Shown: positions 8,597 to 16,866 of the stretch, piece after piece
How the letters are laid out: each line of letters starts with the position of its first letter
Numbering within the stretch: the first letter of the stretch is position 1
Origin: JASLQO01 sp002327525
GTDB lineage: Bacteria > Pseudomonadota > Gammaproteobacteria > Pseudomonadales > Azotimanducaceae
Direction: 5' to 3'
DNA: 64,000 bases
NCBI GenBank assembly: GCA_030744435.1
Contig: JASLQO010000032.1
Span: forward strand, 349,165 to 413,164
Position numbers and translations under genes: made by a program
Notes under the pieces: model-generated
Database searches by the model: none
The model's input: only the letters and a program-made list of their open reading frames with translations
What the model was told of the DNA's origin: nothing

Positions 8597-9015
8597 TCGC
8601 CTGTTACTAACGCATCGATGAGCACATCGAAACGCTCACGCTCGGCATCGATGTCGGCCGGCGGATCGCGACGGTAACGCCCGACAAACGCTGCATCATA
8701 CGGCTCGAATGCGTCGGGCAACGATCCGGCAGCGAAGCTCTCCAACATCCAGTTGGTGAGCGCCGCGAGACGCGCATCGTCAATCAGTGCCTGTGACGCG
8801 CCAGGCACCTGAATAAGATAGGCCTTGCCTTCCGGCAGGCGCAGGAAATAACCGAGGCGATTTCTGAAATCGGGTATGTCCGGCGGATTCCCTGAACCAT
8901 CCGCCAGGTGGCATCCCTGGCAGTGCAGGACATAGTCCTGCTGAGGAGACCCCCAGGCCACCGTTGACGCCAGCGCGAGGACCAGGAGCAGACTGGCCCT
9001 GATGTTAGCGATCAT
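8593..9015 (-). CDS. Periplasmic monoheme c-type cytochrome
   Basis: A 140-residue protein with a signal peptide (ANIRASLLLVLALASTVAWG) and one heme site, CQGCH (Cys32, Cys35, His36), followed by LADGSGNPPDIP. A cytochrome of this kind follows the light-chain gene in known aromatic amine dehydrogenase clusters and could carry electrons from the TTQ enzyme. Here it is also coupled by a four-base overlap to the SoxC-like gene, so it may have served either enzyme. The frame runs on upstream, but the signal peptide fixes the start at 9015. A 188-base gap separates it from the light-chain gene. Confidence 0.8.
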   Translation of the reverse strand: MIANIRASLLLVLALASTVAWGSPQQDYVLHCQGCHLADGSGNPPDIPDFRNRLGYFLRLPEGKAYLIQVPGASQALIDDARLAALTNWMLESFAAGSLPDAFEPYDAAFVGRYRRDPPADIDAERERFDVLIDALVTGE

Positions 9016-9203
9016 GCGTGAGCTCAGACGCGTTACAACAGACGAGATGCGTGCTCGCACAGCTTTTCGCGAGGGGATGCGTACGCGCCATCTGGAATGG
9101 CACCACCGTATGTGACCTGAGCAAAAGGCGAACACGTGCGTCGTTTGCCCGTCGTAGCGCAACCCGCAGGCGGTGTGAACCGCTTATGATCGCTACATCA
9201 GAG

Positions 9204-9728
9204 CTAGTTCTCTTCAAGCGCCAGTCCGATCACGACTGCCGTGGAACAGTGGTAGAGATTGTTACTGGTGCCATGGCACCAGTTGATGTCATTGCTCTTG
9301 GCCGGCTGGTACACCGGTCGATCACCCTCGTTGGTATTGCAAAAACAACGTCCACAAGAGTTCTTCCCGCAGCAATCGTTGTAGCTAATGATGTAGTCCT
9401 TACCATCTACCGGGTTCCGGCAGGTGCCGATCCAGGTAACCGGGGAAGATTCAGTACCCGGTGGGCACGAACTCACCGAACCCCCACAGCAACCGCACAA
9501 AAAACCGTCGATGGAGCAGTGACGCCAGTACTCGCAGCTGTTGGGATCGCCCTCCTCCTGAGGTTGCACGGGTTGGGGCGGGGCCGCGTGACCCCGCGCC
9601 ACGGGCAGCAGCGGCATAGCACCGGCGCCAACAAGTGCTACGCCGAATCGGGACAAGAAATGACGCCTTGATGTGTGCCGCGCTATCTTGCGGGTGGATC
9701 GTGTCATCCATCGATCAAGCCATTGCAT
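9204..9728 (-). CDS. mauA: TTQ-dependent amine dehydrogenase light (beta) chain
   Basis: A 174-residue precursor with a Tat-type leader (RRHFLSRFG, then ALVGAGAMPL) and a Cys-rich mature part. The catalytic subunit of methylamine or aromatic amine dehydrogenase carries tryptophan tryptophylquinone, formed by cross-linking two Trp. Here these are Trp99 (VTWIGTC) and Trp150 (DINWCHG), 51 residues apart, exactly the spacing of Paracoccus Trp57 and Trp108. The active-site Asp equivalents are Asp74 (CSIDGF) and Asp118 (YNDCC), again at the expected offsets. It has 14 Cys in the mature part, two more than I recall for Paracoccus. AAGGAGA precedes the ATG, and the gene overlaps mauD by 14 bases. Whether the substrate is methylamine or an arylalkylamine is not decided. 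Confidence 0.9.
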   Translation of the reverse strand: MQWLDRWMTRSTRKIARHTSRRHFLSRFGVALVGAGAMPLLPVARGHAAPPQPVQPQEEGDPNSCEYWRHCSIDGFLCGCCGGSVSSCPPGTESSPVTWIGTCRNPVDGKDYIISYNDCCGKNSCGRCFCNTNEGDRPVYQPAKSNDINWCHGTSNNLYHCSTAVVIGLALEEN

Positions 9729-10287
9729 GTCTGTCTCCTTTCGTTTCCCCGATCCGCAACCCTTTGGCGATCCCGGAACGCATCGTACGGTCGATGGCGG
9801 CCGTCACCTCGCTGGCGGAATCCACCCGCCGTTTCTCGAGCACACCGGTGCGCGCCTGATCCAGCACAACCACGGTGGGTGTCCGTTCCACACCCAGTGC
9901 CAGCGCCAGCGGAAGGCTGACGACCCATCTGTCCCCACTCATCCACGCATCAGCATGGGTAGAGGAAAAGTCACTCGCCACAAAGGTTACCTGCACTTCC
10001 CGCCGCATGCACTCTCCCACTACTCGCTCACACATGGGGCAGCCCGGCGCGACGAACAGCAGGGCCAGTACAGATCCTTCATCGATCTCCGCCAGCGTCA
10101 CCTCACCGCCGCCGAGTCGATGCAGCGGCATTTCCGGGAGGCGATTGGCGGATACGCTTTCGGTCAGCAATCCATCGGCCGGTGCGGATCGTTCGTGCAG
10201 CACACCAATCTGTCGATACAGCGAGACCACAACTGCCGCGAGCAACGCGATGGCCGCTATCAACCCTATTTGTGAAGCCAGGATCAC
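9715..10287 (-). CDS. mauD: MauD-like thiol-disulfide maturation protein
   Basis: A 190-residue protein with an N-terminal membrane anchor (SQIGLIAAIALLAAVVVSLY) and a periplasmic thioredoxin-like domain with the dithiol CPMC in FVAPGCPMCERV (about 100) and the cis-Pro loop ERTPTVVV. MauD helps form the disulfides of the TTQ light chain. It lies five bases after the heavy-chain gene and overlaps the light-chain gene. In known clusters mauE, a membrane partner, sits beside mauD; here no gene fits between. Confidence 0.88.
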   Translation of the reverse strand: MILASQIGLIAAIALLAAVVVSLYRQIGVLHERSAPADGLLTESVSANRLPEMPLHRLGGGEVTLAEIDEGSVLALLFVAPGCPMCERVVGECMRREVQVTFVASDFSSTHADAWMSGDRWVVSLPLALALGVERTPTVVVLDQARTGVLEKRRVDSASEVTAAIDRTMRSGIAKGLRIGETKGDRHAMA

Positions 10288-10292
10288 GATGC

Positions 10293-11441
10293 CTACAGTT
10301 TCGGAAACTGCAGAATGCCCGCACCCAGAATCGGGCCCTCTATAATCCGCAGCACTTCACCGTCGTCGGGATCGATGACGAATACCTCGGGGCTTTCGCC
10401 CGCCGCCACCAGCAACGGATCGTCGTCGTGAGAAACCGCGACACGCCCGACGTGTTTCGGCGCTTCGAATCGTGCCTGCCGCTTTCCAGTCGCCGCATTG
10501 AAAACCCATATCTCCGGCCCGGCGCTCTTGTGCGAATGTGGTCCGTCCTGGTTCATGGTGATGAACAACCGTCCGGAAAGCGCGTGCCCAGCGATGAACT
10601 GCGGTCCCCCGGGACGCCAGCCGGATTGTGCCTGCATATCACCCGTGAGCCGCCAGGAGCGGCCCGCGGACAGCTCACCCCCCCGATTGGTGAGTGGATA
10701 CACGACTCCGGAGAACGACACCAGATACCAGGTGTCTCCAATCCGTGCACTGTTTTCAGCTATCGGATCCGCCGCCGCGTCGAAGAACACCTCGCTGCGG
10801 GTCTTGCTCACCAGCTGTCCCGCATCACCGATGCGCACGTGCAACGCCGAGCCGTCACCGCACAACATAGCAAAGGTACGGTCACCCGTGGGGAAGATGA
10901 TCATGCAGCCGGCGGTGGCAATCTCCGAGGTAAACTCGGATGTCTCGACATCCACCACCGTCACCGACATGGCGGGCGTCATGTTGGCCACGTACATGAA
11001 ACGTCCGTCGTCGCTGAGGCCGTTGTAGCCCCGATGCATCGCTCCCGTCGCCCGCCGCGGCGGGATGATGATCTCGCCCGTCGCCGTGAGATTCTCGGTC
11101 TCGTAGATCGTAATGACCTCGGTACGCTTCCCTCGTGTGACCCGCTCGTAATAGGTTTCAGGTGAGTAGATGGTGTCGAACGTGGCATCCATTTCGACCG
11201 AGCCGTGATAGCCGCCGGTGGACAGCATGCCCAGCATGCTGCCGTCGTCGGCGTCCATCAGGAACACCTTGGAATCCATGTAACCCAGGAAGTTGGGGTC
11301 GTTCACCAACAGCCAATGGGGCGACGGATCGCCGAGAGATACGATGGAAATTTGCTCTGTCTGCAGAGACTCGACGGCGTTGGCCATGCCCGCCCCGAGA
11401 ACGCAGACCAGAAATACGAAGATAGCCCGCGTTCGGCGCAT
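10293..11441 (-). CDS. mauB: TTQ-dependent amine dehydrogenase heavy (alpha) chain
   Basis: A 382-residue exported beta-propeller protein: signal peptide RAIFVFLVCVLGAGMANA, then repeated blades. It has family-typical motifs such as HGSVEMDATFDTIYSPETYYER, split by the fold, plus GWRPGG and LLVAAGESPEVFVIDP. It pairs with the light chain to form an alpha2beta2 periplasmic enzyme that oxidatively deaminates primary amines and passes electrons to a copper protein or cytochrome. GGAGG seven bases before the ATG at 11441 supports this start over longer frames. It heads the B-D-A gene order. MADH versus AADH type is unresolved. Confidence 0.88.
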   Translation of the reverse strand: MRRTRAIFVFLVCVLGAGMANAVESLQTEQISIVSLGDPSPHWLLVNDPNFLGYMDSKVFLMDADDGSMLGMLSTGGYHGSVEMDATFDTIYSPETYYERVTRGKRTEVITIYETENLTATGEIIIPPRRATGAMHRGYNGLSDDGRFMYVANMTPAMSVTVVDVETSEFTSEIATAGCMIIFPTGDRTFAMLCGDGSALHVRIGDAGQLVSKTRSEVFFDAAADPIAENSARIGDTWYLVSFSGVVYPLTNRGGELSAGRSWRLTGDMQAQSGWRPGGPQFIAGHALSGRLFITMNQDGPHSHKSAGPEIWVFNAATGKRQARFEAPKHVGRVAVSHDDDPLLVAAGESPEVFVIDPDDGEVLRIIEGPILGAGILQFPKL

Positions 11442-11709
11442 CCGGAGTCCTCCCTCACAACTGCGGCCAAGTGTAGGCTTATCTCCCATCGTTGAACAGG
11501 GAAGAGTCAGGCCCATACAAGGGAGGTGCTCAGGACGCCGGTTTGGTTCAGACACTTCGCACGGCCACACCCGTGCCAATCCCTCCGATCGAGCACGCGC
11601 GCCGTCAACGCCCGTTGCTGATCAGATAGTCGTGTCAGCATCCCAAAGAGTTTGCGCTCCCACGTGGGAAAAGCCCCATCGGATTTTCTGATGAGGCAAA
11701 CGCCGTCCT

Positions 11710-11925
11710 TCAGGCCAGTTCCTCCAGCCTCACCTCGTCGGCCAATTGCTCCAAAACGAAGATGAGCGGCAGGTTCACGACCGTGACGACATTGCCTTCT
11801 TCACGGTAACAACGTACGCGCGTGTCGTGCGCCTGCTGATGCGCCACCACGTATTGTACGTCACCGAGGCGAAACCCCCGTCCATGCAGGTTCGAATAAA
11901 CCACTGTTGAGCCCCCTTTCAGCAT
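11710..11925 (-). CDS. Hypothetical 71-residue protein
   Basis: A short protein with a mixed beta/alpha look: GGSTVVYSNLHGRGFRLGD, VQYVVAHQQAHDTRVRCYREEG and a C-terminal NLPLIFVLEQLADEVRLEELA helix. GAAGG lies eight bases before the ATG. I do not recognise the family. It sits between the amine dehydrogenase locus and degraded transporter pieces, so it may itself be a leftover, but the composition is protein-like. Confidence 0.45.
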   Translation of the reverse strand: MLKGGSTVVYSNLHGRGFRLGDVQYVVAHQQAHDTRVRCYREEGNVVTVVNLPLIFVLEQLADEVRLEELA

Positions 11926-11940
11926 ACTTCACACCTTCTC

Positions 11941-12102
11941 TGTGGTGTGTTCGCCGCGGCTCTGGCCTCTTCGGGCATTCTTCTTGAGCGCTACGGCGAC
12001 GTCCTTACATCGATACCGGCGATCCTCGTGTTACTTCTGCTTATCACGATGCTTCGAGGATCTCGAACCGGTAGCCGCCTTTTCAAAGCTTTTACAGGAT
12101 AA
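11941..12102 (+). pseudogene. MFS/AmpG-like transporter fragment (plus strand)
   Basis: A short frame reads CGVFAAALASSGILLERYG, then SIPAILVLLLLITMLRG, ending in a charged tail. This is the pattern of a central helix pair of a PAT/AmpG-type major-facilitator protein. There is no start and both ends are truncated. A piece of what looks like the same sort of transporter lies 70 bases away on the opposite strand, so the two may derive from one gene broken by an inversion. Confidence 0.45.
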
Positions 12103-12172
12103 ACATATACTTATGGGCTTATCAACAATTTTTTCTAGCAAGGATCCTGCGTATTCCACCCTGGTGGTTCAA

Positions 12173-12500
12173 TCAGCATTCACCTGAATGTGCACGCTGG
12201 CGGGTTCCAACCTGCGCTCAAGAACAGCCAACGGCTCCGCGTGGCGCGCCTGTTTGAAAGCGAGCAGCACGCAGGCGGCACCCAGCAACAGCCACCCACG
12301 ACGTAGAGGCTGTTGGTGAAAGCCCACTGATCTGCAACCAGCGAGTACGCCCCGGCACCGCCGGAGCGCGAGAGATTGACGAAGGCCATGTACACGGCAA
12401 ACTGAGTCGCCACGATTCTCTGCCGGGTTATGTTTATGAACTGCGCTATCAGGGAGAAGAACACGATCTGATCATACGAGAAGGCCCTTAACAACGACCA
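12173..12500 (-). pseudogene. C-terminal remnant of an MFS transporter
   Basis: The minus strand reads FFSLIAQFINITRQRIVATQ, then FAVYMAFVNLSRSGGAGAYS and LVADQWAF. The pattern of ATQF, YMA and NLSRS is typical of the second half of PAT/AmpG-type transporters. The frame breaks near 12300; the continuation WLLLGAACVLLAFKQARHAE is in another frame and runs to the stop at 12173. The first half of the gene is absent. It is a decayed transporter gene. Confidence 0.6.
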
Positions 12501-12653
12501 ATCCCTCATGATCCGGCCACTTGTCTCCACCCCGTTTCGAACGTTACTTGCAAACACCGCCTTACCCAATCCCCCCTATGCGTCGTGTCGGTCAACCCGC
12601 GCCCTGCTATGCTTGGCGGCCATCCTCGGGATCAGCCGAACAGGAAAAGAATC

Positions 12654-13310
12654 TTGGAGTATCAGCTCAACGAAAAGGTCGCGATTCTGCACTTCGACGA
12701 CGGCAAGGCCAATGCGGTGGGACACTCCTTCATCGATGCGATGCTCGATGGCCTGGATCGCGCGGCGTCGGAAGCCGGAGCAGTGGTCATCATGGGGAGA
12801 GACGCCCGCTTCAGTGCGGGGTTCGATCTCAGTGAGTTTCAGAAAGGTCCCGAGGCGACCATGCAACTCGCCGGTCGCGGCGCACAGATGATGTCGACGT
12901 TGTTCAAGCACCCACAACCCGTGGTCGCTGCCTGTACAGGCCACGCGATCGCGGCTGGCGCGTTGTTGCTGCTGGCCGCCGATACCCGACTCGGCGTTCC
13001 CGGGGAGTTCAGGATCGGGCTGAACGAAACCGCCATTGGCATGTCCCTGCCTGTGTTTGCGACCCAGCTGGCGAACGCCCGGCTGTCACGCCGCCACCTG
13101 ACCGCCGCCTTCATCCAATCGCAGCTCTATAATCCTGAGGAAGCGTTGGACGCCGGATATCTCGACGAACTGACGCCACCGGATCAATTACTTGAGCGCG
13201 CCATCGCCATCGCGGCGCAACTCGGCGAATTCTCGAGCGAGGCGTATGCCACCAACAAGCTCGCCATCAGAGGTCCCTATATCGACGCCATCGAGGCTTC
13301 GTTGTCATGA
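12654..13310 (+). CDS. Enoyl-CoA hydratase/isomerase (crotonase) family protein
   Basis: The crotonase fold is shown by DDGKANAVGHSFIDAM near the start, the oxyanion-hole segment RDARFSAGFDLSEF, and the CoA-binding segment ACTGHAIAAGALLLLAADTR. The Glu commonly needed for hydration is not obvious; the second segment reads RIGLNETAIGMSLP, which contains a Glu. The preferred start is TTG at 12654, preceded by AGGAAAAG and giving a family-like beginning (EYQLNEKVAILHF); an ATG at 12609 in the same frame is an alternative. It overlaps the GST gene by four bases, indicating an operon. Confidence 0.85.
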   Translation: MEYQLNEKVAILHFDDGKANAVGHSFIDAMLDGLDRAASEAGAVVIMGRDARFSAGFDLSEFQKGPEATMQLAGRGAQMMSTLFKHPQPVVAACTGHAIAAGALLLLAADTRLGVPGEFRIGLNETAIGMSLPVFATQLANARLSRRHLTAAFIQSQLYNPEEALDAGYLDELTPPDQLLERAIAIAAQLGEFSSEAYATNKLAIRGPYIDAIEASLS

Positions 13311-13966
13311 TCGAGCTATACACGGCCCCGACGCCCAATGGCTGGAAAGTGTCCATGGCATTGGAAGAAATGGACATCGCCTACCGTGTGCACCTGGTCG
13401 ATCTCTCCAGCGGTGAGCAACACACCGACGCATTTCGGCGCCTGAACCCGAACGGGCGCATACCCGCCATCGTCGATACCGACAACGATCTGTCGATTTT
13501 CGAATCCGGTGCGATTCTCCTGTACCTGGCAGAAAAATCCGGACGCCTCATCCCGTCGGATACCGCCGGTCGCTATCAAGTCATGCAGTGGCTGATGTTC
13601 CAGATGGCGGGCATCGGTCCCATGCAGGGTCAGGCGGTGTCCTTCATCCGTTACTTCCCGGAGACCGTGCAGCCGGCCATCGACCGCTACGTCAACGAGT
13701 CTCGACGCCTGTACGAGGTGCTGGATACACGCCTGCGGGACGTCGAATACCTGGCCGATGAGTACAGCATCGCCGATATCGCCAACTACTCCTGGGTACG
13801 CAGCCATAAGTGGGCGCGTGTGCCCATCGACGGTCTGGCGGCGCTCGGCCGCTGGATGGACGCCATGGCCGAGAAGCCCGGCATTAGAAAGGGCAGCAAC
13901 GTCCCACCCTCACCCGGGCGCGCCGACAAAGTCAAAGCCGGTGGTGCTGCCATCGTCACGCGTTGA
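13307..13966 (+). CDS. Glutathione S-transferase family protein
   Basis: A 219-residue protein with an N-terminal thioredoxin-like domain (IELYTAPTPNGWKVSMALEE, split by the fold; NPNGRIPAIVD with the cis-Pro; FESGAILLYLAEK) and an all-helical C-terminal domain. This resembles Nu-class or YfcG-like bacterial GSTs, which often act as disulfide-bond reductases. It uses Thr/Asn rather than Tyr at the active site, as far as can be judged from TAPTPNG. It is translationally coupled (ATGA) to the crotonase upstream and followed closely by a decayed amidohydrolase. Confidence 0.87.
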   Translation: MIELYTAPTPNGWKVSMALEEMDIAYRVHLVDLSSGEQHTDAFRRLNPNGRIPAIVDTDNDLSIFESGAILLYLAEKSGRLIPSDTAGRYQVMQWLMFQMAGIGPMQGQAVSFIRYFPETVQPAIDRYVNESRRLYEVLDTRLRDVEYLADEYSIADIANYSWVRSHKWARVPIDGLAALGRWMDAMAEKPGIRKGSNVPPSPGRADKVKAGGAAIVTR

Positions 13967-13980
13967 CCGTTACCTCACCA

Positions 13981-14484
13981 ATGCGTTTCGCGACGATGTT
14001 CGTACTGTTGGCGTGCACGATGTGCGTTGGCGCGGATACCGTGGTGTACGACGTACGCGGCTATACGCAGACCACTAGCGGGTTGACCAGGTTCAATTGG
14101 CTGCGCTGGGAAGAGACCGGCCGAATCATCGCCACGGGAACGGGTACACCGGCACCCGCGCGTACGATGATCGACGGCGACCAGCACGTCATGCTGCCGG
14201 GTCTGATCGATGCGCACGGACACGTCGGCAACTACGGCCGCATGTTGCGTGAGGTGGATCTCACGGGTACGCGAAGCCTCGTGCAAGCCCAGAATCGAAT
14301 CAGAGCGTTCGCGCTCGCCCATCCAGGGCAGGAAACCATCATCGCTCGCGGCTGGAACCAGGAACACTGCCTGCCGGCTCGATTTCCGAGCGCGGCCGAT
14401 CTCGACCAGACGGTGGCGGAACGTCCCGCCGCGACGCAAGTGCTGGAGACCCGGATAGCCGGCAGGGTGGTGTTCAGACGTTGA
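13981..14484 (+). pseudogene. YtcJ-like amidohydrolase with large internal deletion
   Basis: The N-terminal part has a signal peptide (MRFATMFVLLACTMCVGA), the metal-binding DAHGHV motif, VDLTGTRSL and ARGWNQEHC, as in YtcJ-type exported amidohydrolases of about 550 residues. After PSAADLDQTVAERPA the sequence jumps to TQVLETRIAGRVVF, which is the usual C-terminal strand of the same family. So the first 145 or so residues are joined in frame to the last 15, and about 380 residues, including the remaining metal ligands, are gone. The product cannot be active. The frame opens at 13963, but the signal peptide suggests 13981. Confidence 0.75.
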
Positions 14485-14520
14485 TCGACAGGCAGGCCAG
14501 ATGAATCGAGAGCAACAACG

Positions 14521-16074
14521 ATGAGTTGGGAAAAGGAAGTTTCGGAACTGCTGCGACGGCGTGAACTCGCAAAGAAAATGGGCGGGCCCGAGGGAATCGC
14601 CCGCCAGCATGCGCGCGGTAAGCTGACCGTGAGAAAACGTATCGACGCCCTGGCGGATCCCGGCAGTTTCCGCGAGACCATGGCACTGACCGGCAGCGCC
14701 AGCTATGACGGCGACGACCTACGCTCGTTCACGCCCAAGCCTTCAGTGGACGGCACGATCGAGCTCAACGGAAGAAAGGTGGTGGTCAGCGGCGGCGATT
14801 TTACCGTGCGCGGCGGCTCCGCGGGCGCGCATGGCGGACTCGGACAGGAACTGGCGCCAAACGTGCGCGCAAGGGAGTGGCGGATCCCCTACGTACGTCT
14901 GCTGGACGCCGCCGGTGGGAGTGTGCGTTCATTCGAGGACATCGGCCGCACCTACCTGCCCGACGGCAACATCTGGTCGGCTATCGATGTCGCGGCACTC
15001 TCCGAGGTCCCAACCGTCTCCGCGGTCATGGGATCCGTCGCGGGACTGCCGGCCATCAATGCCTGCTTCGCGCACTTCAATCTGATGGTGAAGGACACCA
15101 GTCAACTCTTCCCCGGCGGACCCCCGGTGGTCAAGGCATCGCTTGGCTACGACATCACCAAGGAAGAACTCGGCGGCGACCGCATACACACTCGAGTGAG
15201 TGGTTGCATCGACAACCTCGCGCGCGACGAACAACACGCTTTCGAGATGATCCGCGCCTTTCTGTCCTATCTGCCTTCCAATGTCTGGGAATCGGCACCG
15301 CGCGGCGATACCTCGGATCCCGTCGAGCGCGCGGACGAAGGCCTGCTCGATATCATTCCGCGCGATCCGCGCCAGGTCTATGACGCAAAGAAGCTTATCC
15401 GCTCGGTGGTCGATGCCGGGTCATTCTTCGAGATCTCGCCCGACTACGGCAAGGCGCGCGTGACCGGGCTTGCGCGTCTCAACGGCCACGCCGTGGCGGT
15501 CATGGCCAATCACCCGAAGTTTCGCGGCGGCTCCACCGACGTCGCCGCGGGTAACAAGGTCATGCGGCTGATCCAGCTGTGCAACACCTTCCACCTGCCG
15601 ATGGTCTCTTTCGCCGACGAACCAGGCTTCATGGTAGGCTTGGAATCCGAAAAACAAGGCATCGAACGTGCCGGCGCACGTCTCGTCGCCACCACCACGC
15701 AAAGCTGGATGCCCTGGCTCACAATCGTCGTGGGGCGTCTCTATGGCGTGGCCGGTCAATGCCAGCACCGCGCAAGCGGAATGTTCCGCCGTTATGCCTG
15801 GCCATCCGCCAACTGGGGATCCATGCACATCGCGGGAGGAGCGAGTGCCGCATACCGGCGCGAGATCGAATCCGCACCGGACCCCGCGGCCAAACGCGCG
15901 GAAATCGAGGCGCGACTCAATGCCCTCGCCTCTCCCTTCCGCACGGCCGAGGCCACAGGTCAGGACATCATCGATCCGAGAGAAACACGAGGATATGCTT
16001 GTGAGTTCGCGCAAGATGCGCAACGCGTGTTACGCACCCAGCTCGGACCGCCGCGCATCCCCTATCTGCCATAA
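14521..16074 (+). CDS. Acyl-CoA carboxylase beta subunit (carboxyltransferase)
   Basis: A 517-residue biotin-dependent carboxyltransferase of the PccB/MccB family. It transfers CO2 from carboxybiotin to an acyl-CoA. Visible landmarks are ARGKLTVRKRID near residue 42, a crotonase-like first half with GGSAGAHGG, LFPGGPPVVK, and a second half with FRGGSTDVAAGNK, FADEPGFMVG and ASGMFRRYAWPSANWGSM. No biotin carboxylase or biotin carrier gene is in the window, so the alpha subunit must be elsewhere. The last motif departs from the GGSYGAG-like region of typical PccB, so the substrate is uncertain. The ribosome binding site is weak. Confidence 0.85.
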   Translation: MSWEKEVSELLRRRELAKKMGGPEGIARQHARGKLTVRKRIDALADPGSFRETMALTGSASYDGDDLRSFTPKPSVDGTIELNGRKVVVSGGDFTVRGGSAGAHGGLGQELAPNVRAREWRIPYVRLLDAAGGSVRSFEDIGRTYLPDGNIWSAIDVAALSEVPTVSAVMGSVAGLPAINACFAHFNLMVKDTSQLFPGGPPVVKASLGYDITKEELGGDRIHTRVSGCIDNLARDEQHAFEMIRAFLSYLPSNVWESAPRGDTSDPVERADEGLLDIIPRDPRQVYDAKKLIRSVVDAGSFFEISPDYGKARVTGLARLNGHAVAVMANHPKFRGGSTDVAAGNKVMRLIQLCNTFHLPMVSFADEPGFMVGLESEKQGIERAGARLVATTTQSWMPWLTIVVGRLYGVAGQCQHRASGMFRRYAWPSANWGSMHIAGGASAAYRREIESAPDPAAKRAEIEARLNALASPFRTAEATGQDIIDPRETRGYACEFAQDAQRVLRTQLGPPRIPYLP

Positions 16075-16080
16075 CGCAGG

Positions 16081-16866
16081 TTACACGGGCTGGCCCGATA
16101 CGTGACTGGAATTGATCGTAATGCGATGTCCGCCCGGTTCCACCACGCTGAATCCGTCGTGTATGCAACCGCGTTCGATCTCGCTGGGGTCGAGGCCCGC
16201 CTCGCTCATCTGCGCATGCGCCGCGTCGATGTCTTCCACCATCAGATCGAATGGCGCTTCTTCGGAATGCTCCGATTCACCCTCAGCGGGCAGTAATGTG
16301 AGGTGCGTTCCACCGCGCAGTTCGAGGATGGCGATATCACCATCGACAGGGATATCGCGCAACCCGATGGTCATGAAGAAGGTATGGCTCGCACTCACAT
16401 CCGCAACGCGCAACACCGTGTGCCCAATCCACATGGATGGGCACGCTTGCTTGGGTTTGCGCATCCAGCGGCTACGGCTCGCCGTTTCCTGCACCTCCCC
16501 GTCGGCCTTGACCCAGCCGTTGAAGCCTACTTCGAGGTGTCCGACGTTCTGAAAGCCCATGTCCAGCAGCGCCCTGGCCGCAAACGCCGATCGCCCTCCA
16601 CCGGCGCAGAACACCACAATGCGCTTTTCTTCGGTGAAATAGTCCCGGTAGTAGGGACTTGCCGGGTCGGCCCAGAACTCCAGCATGCCGCGCGAGGCGT
16701 GAATTGCACCGGGAATGGTGCCGAGATCCACATTTTCCTGTATCTCGCGGATGTCGATCAGCAGCAGGTCGTCGCCCTGCATCTCCTTTTTCAGCTGTTC
16801 GACCGACACGTTGTCGAGGGCTTGCTTCAATTCGTCCACGGTTTCGAAAATGGGTTTGATGCTCAT
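16081..16866 (-). CDS. Rhodanese-VOC (glyoxalase-fold) fusion protein
   Basis: Residues 1-130 form a rhodanese domain with LLIDIREIQE, GAIHASRG and the active loop VVFCAGGGRSA (Cys87), ending in GFNGW. From about 145 a VOC domain follows: GHTVLRVADVSASHTFFMT, split by the fold, AILELRGGTHLTLLP, FDLMVEDIDAA and VVEPGGHRI. Rhodaneses handle persulfide sulfur; VOC proteins are metal-dependent lyases, dioxygenases or binding proteins. I do not know this combination as a characterised family. Its ATG overlaps (ATGA) the stop of an amidohydrolase remnant, so it was once part of that operon. Confidence 0.85.
   Translation of the reverse strand: MSIKPIFETVDELKQALDNVSVEQLKKEMQGDDLLLIDIREIQENVDLGTIPGAIHASRGMLEFWADPASPYYRDYFTEEKRIVVFCAGGGRSAFAARALLDMGFQNVGHLEVGFNGWVKADGEVQETASRSRWMRKPKQACPSMWIGHTVLRVADVSASHTFFMTIGLRDIPVDGDIAILELRGGTHLTLLPAEGESEHSEEAPFDLMVEDIDAAHAQMSEAGLDPSEIERGCIHDGFSVVEPGGHRITINSSHVSGQPV

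Noticed and set aside
11590..11660. Minus-strand words resembling the end of a thiolase (SIGGIGTGVAV)
   Set aside because: Only about 12 residues, with a stop directly upstream; too short to support a remnant.
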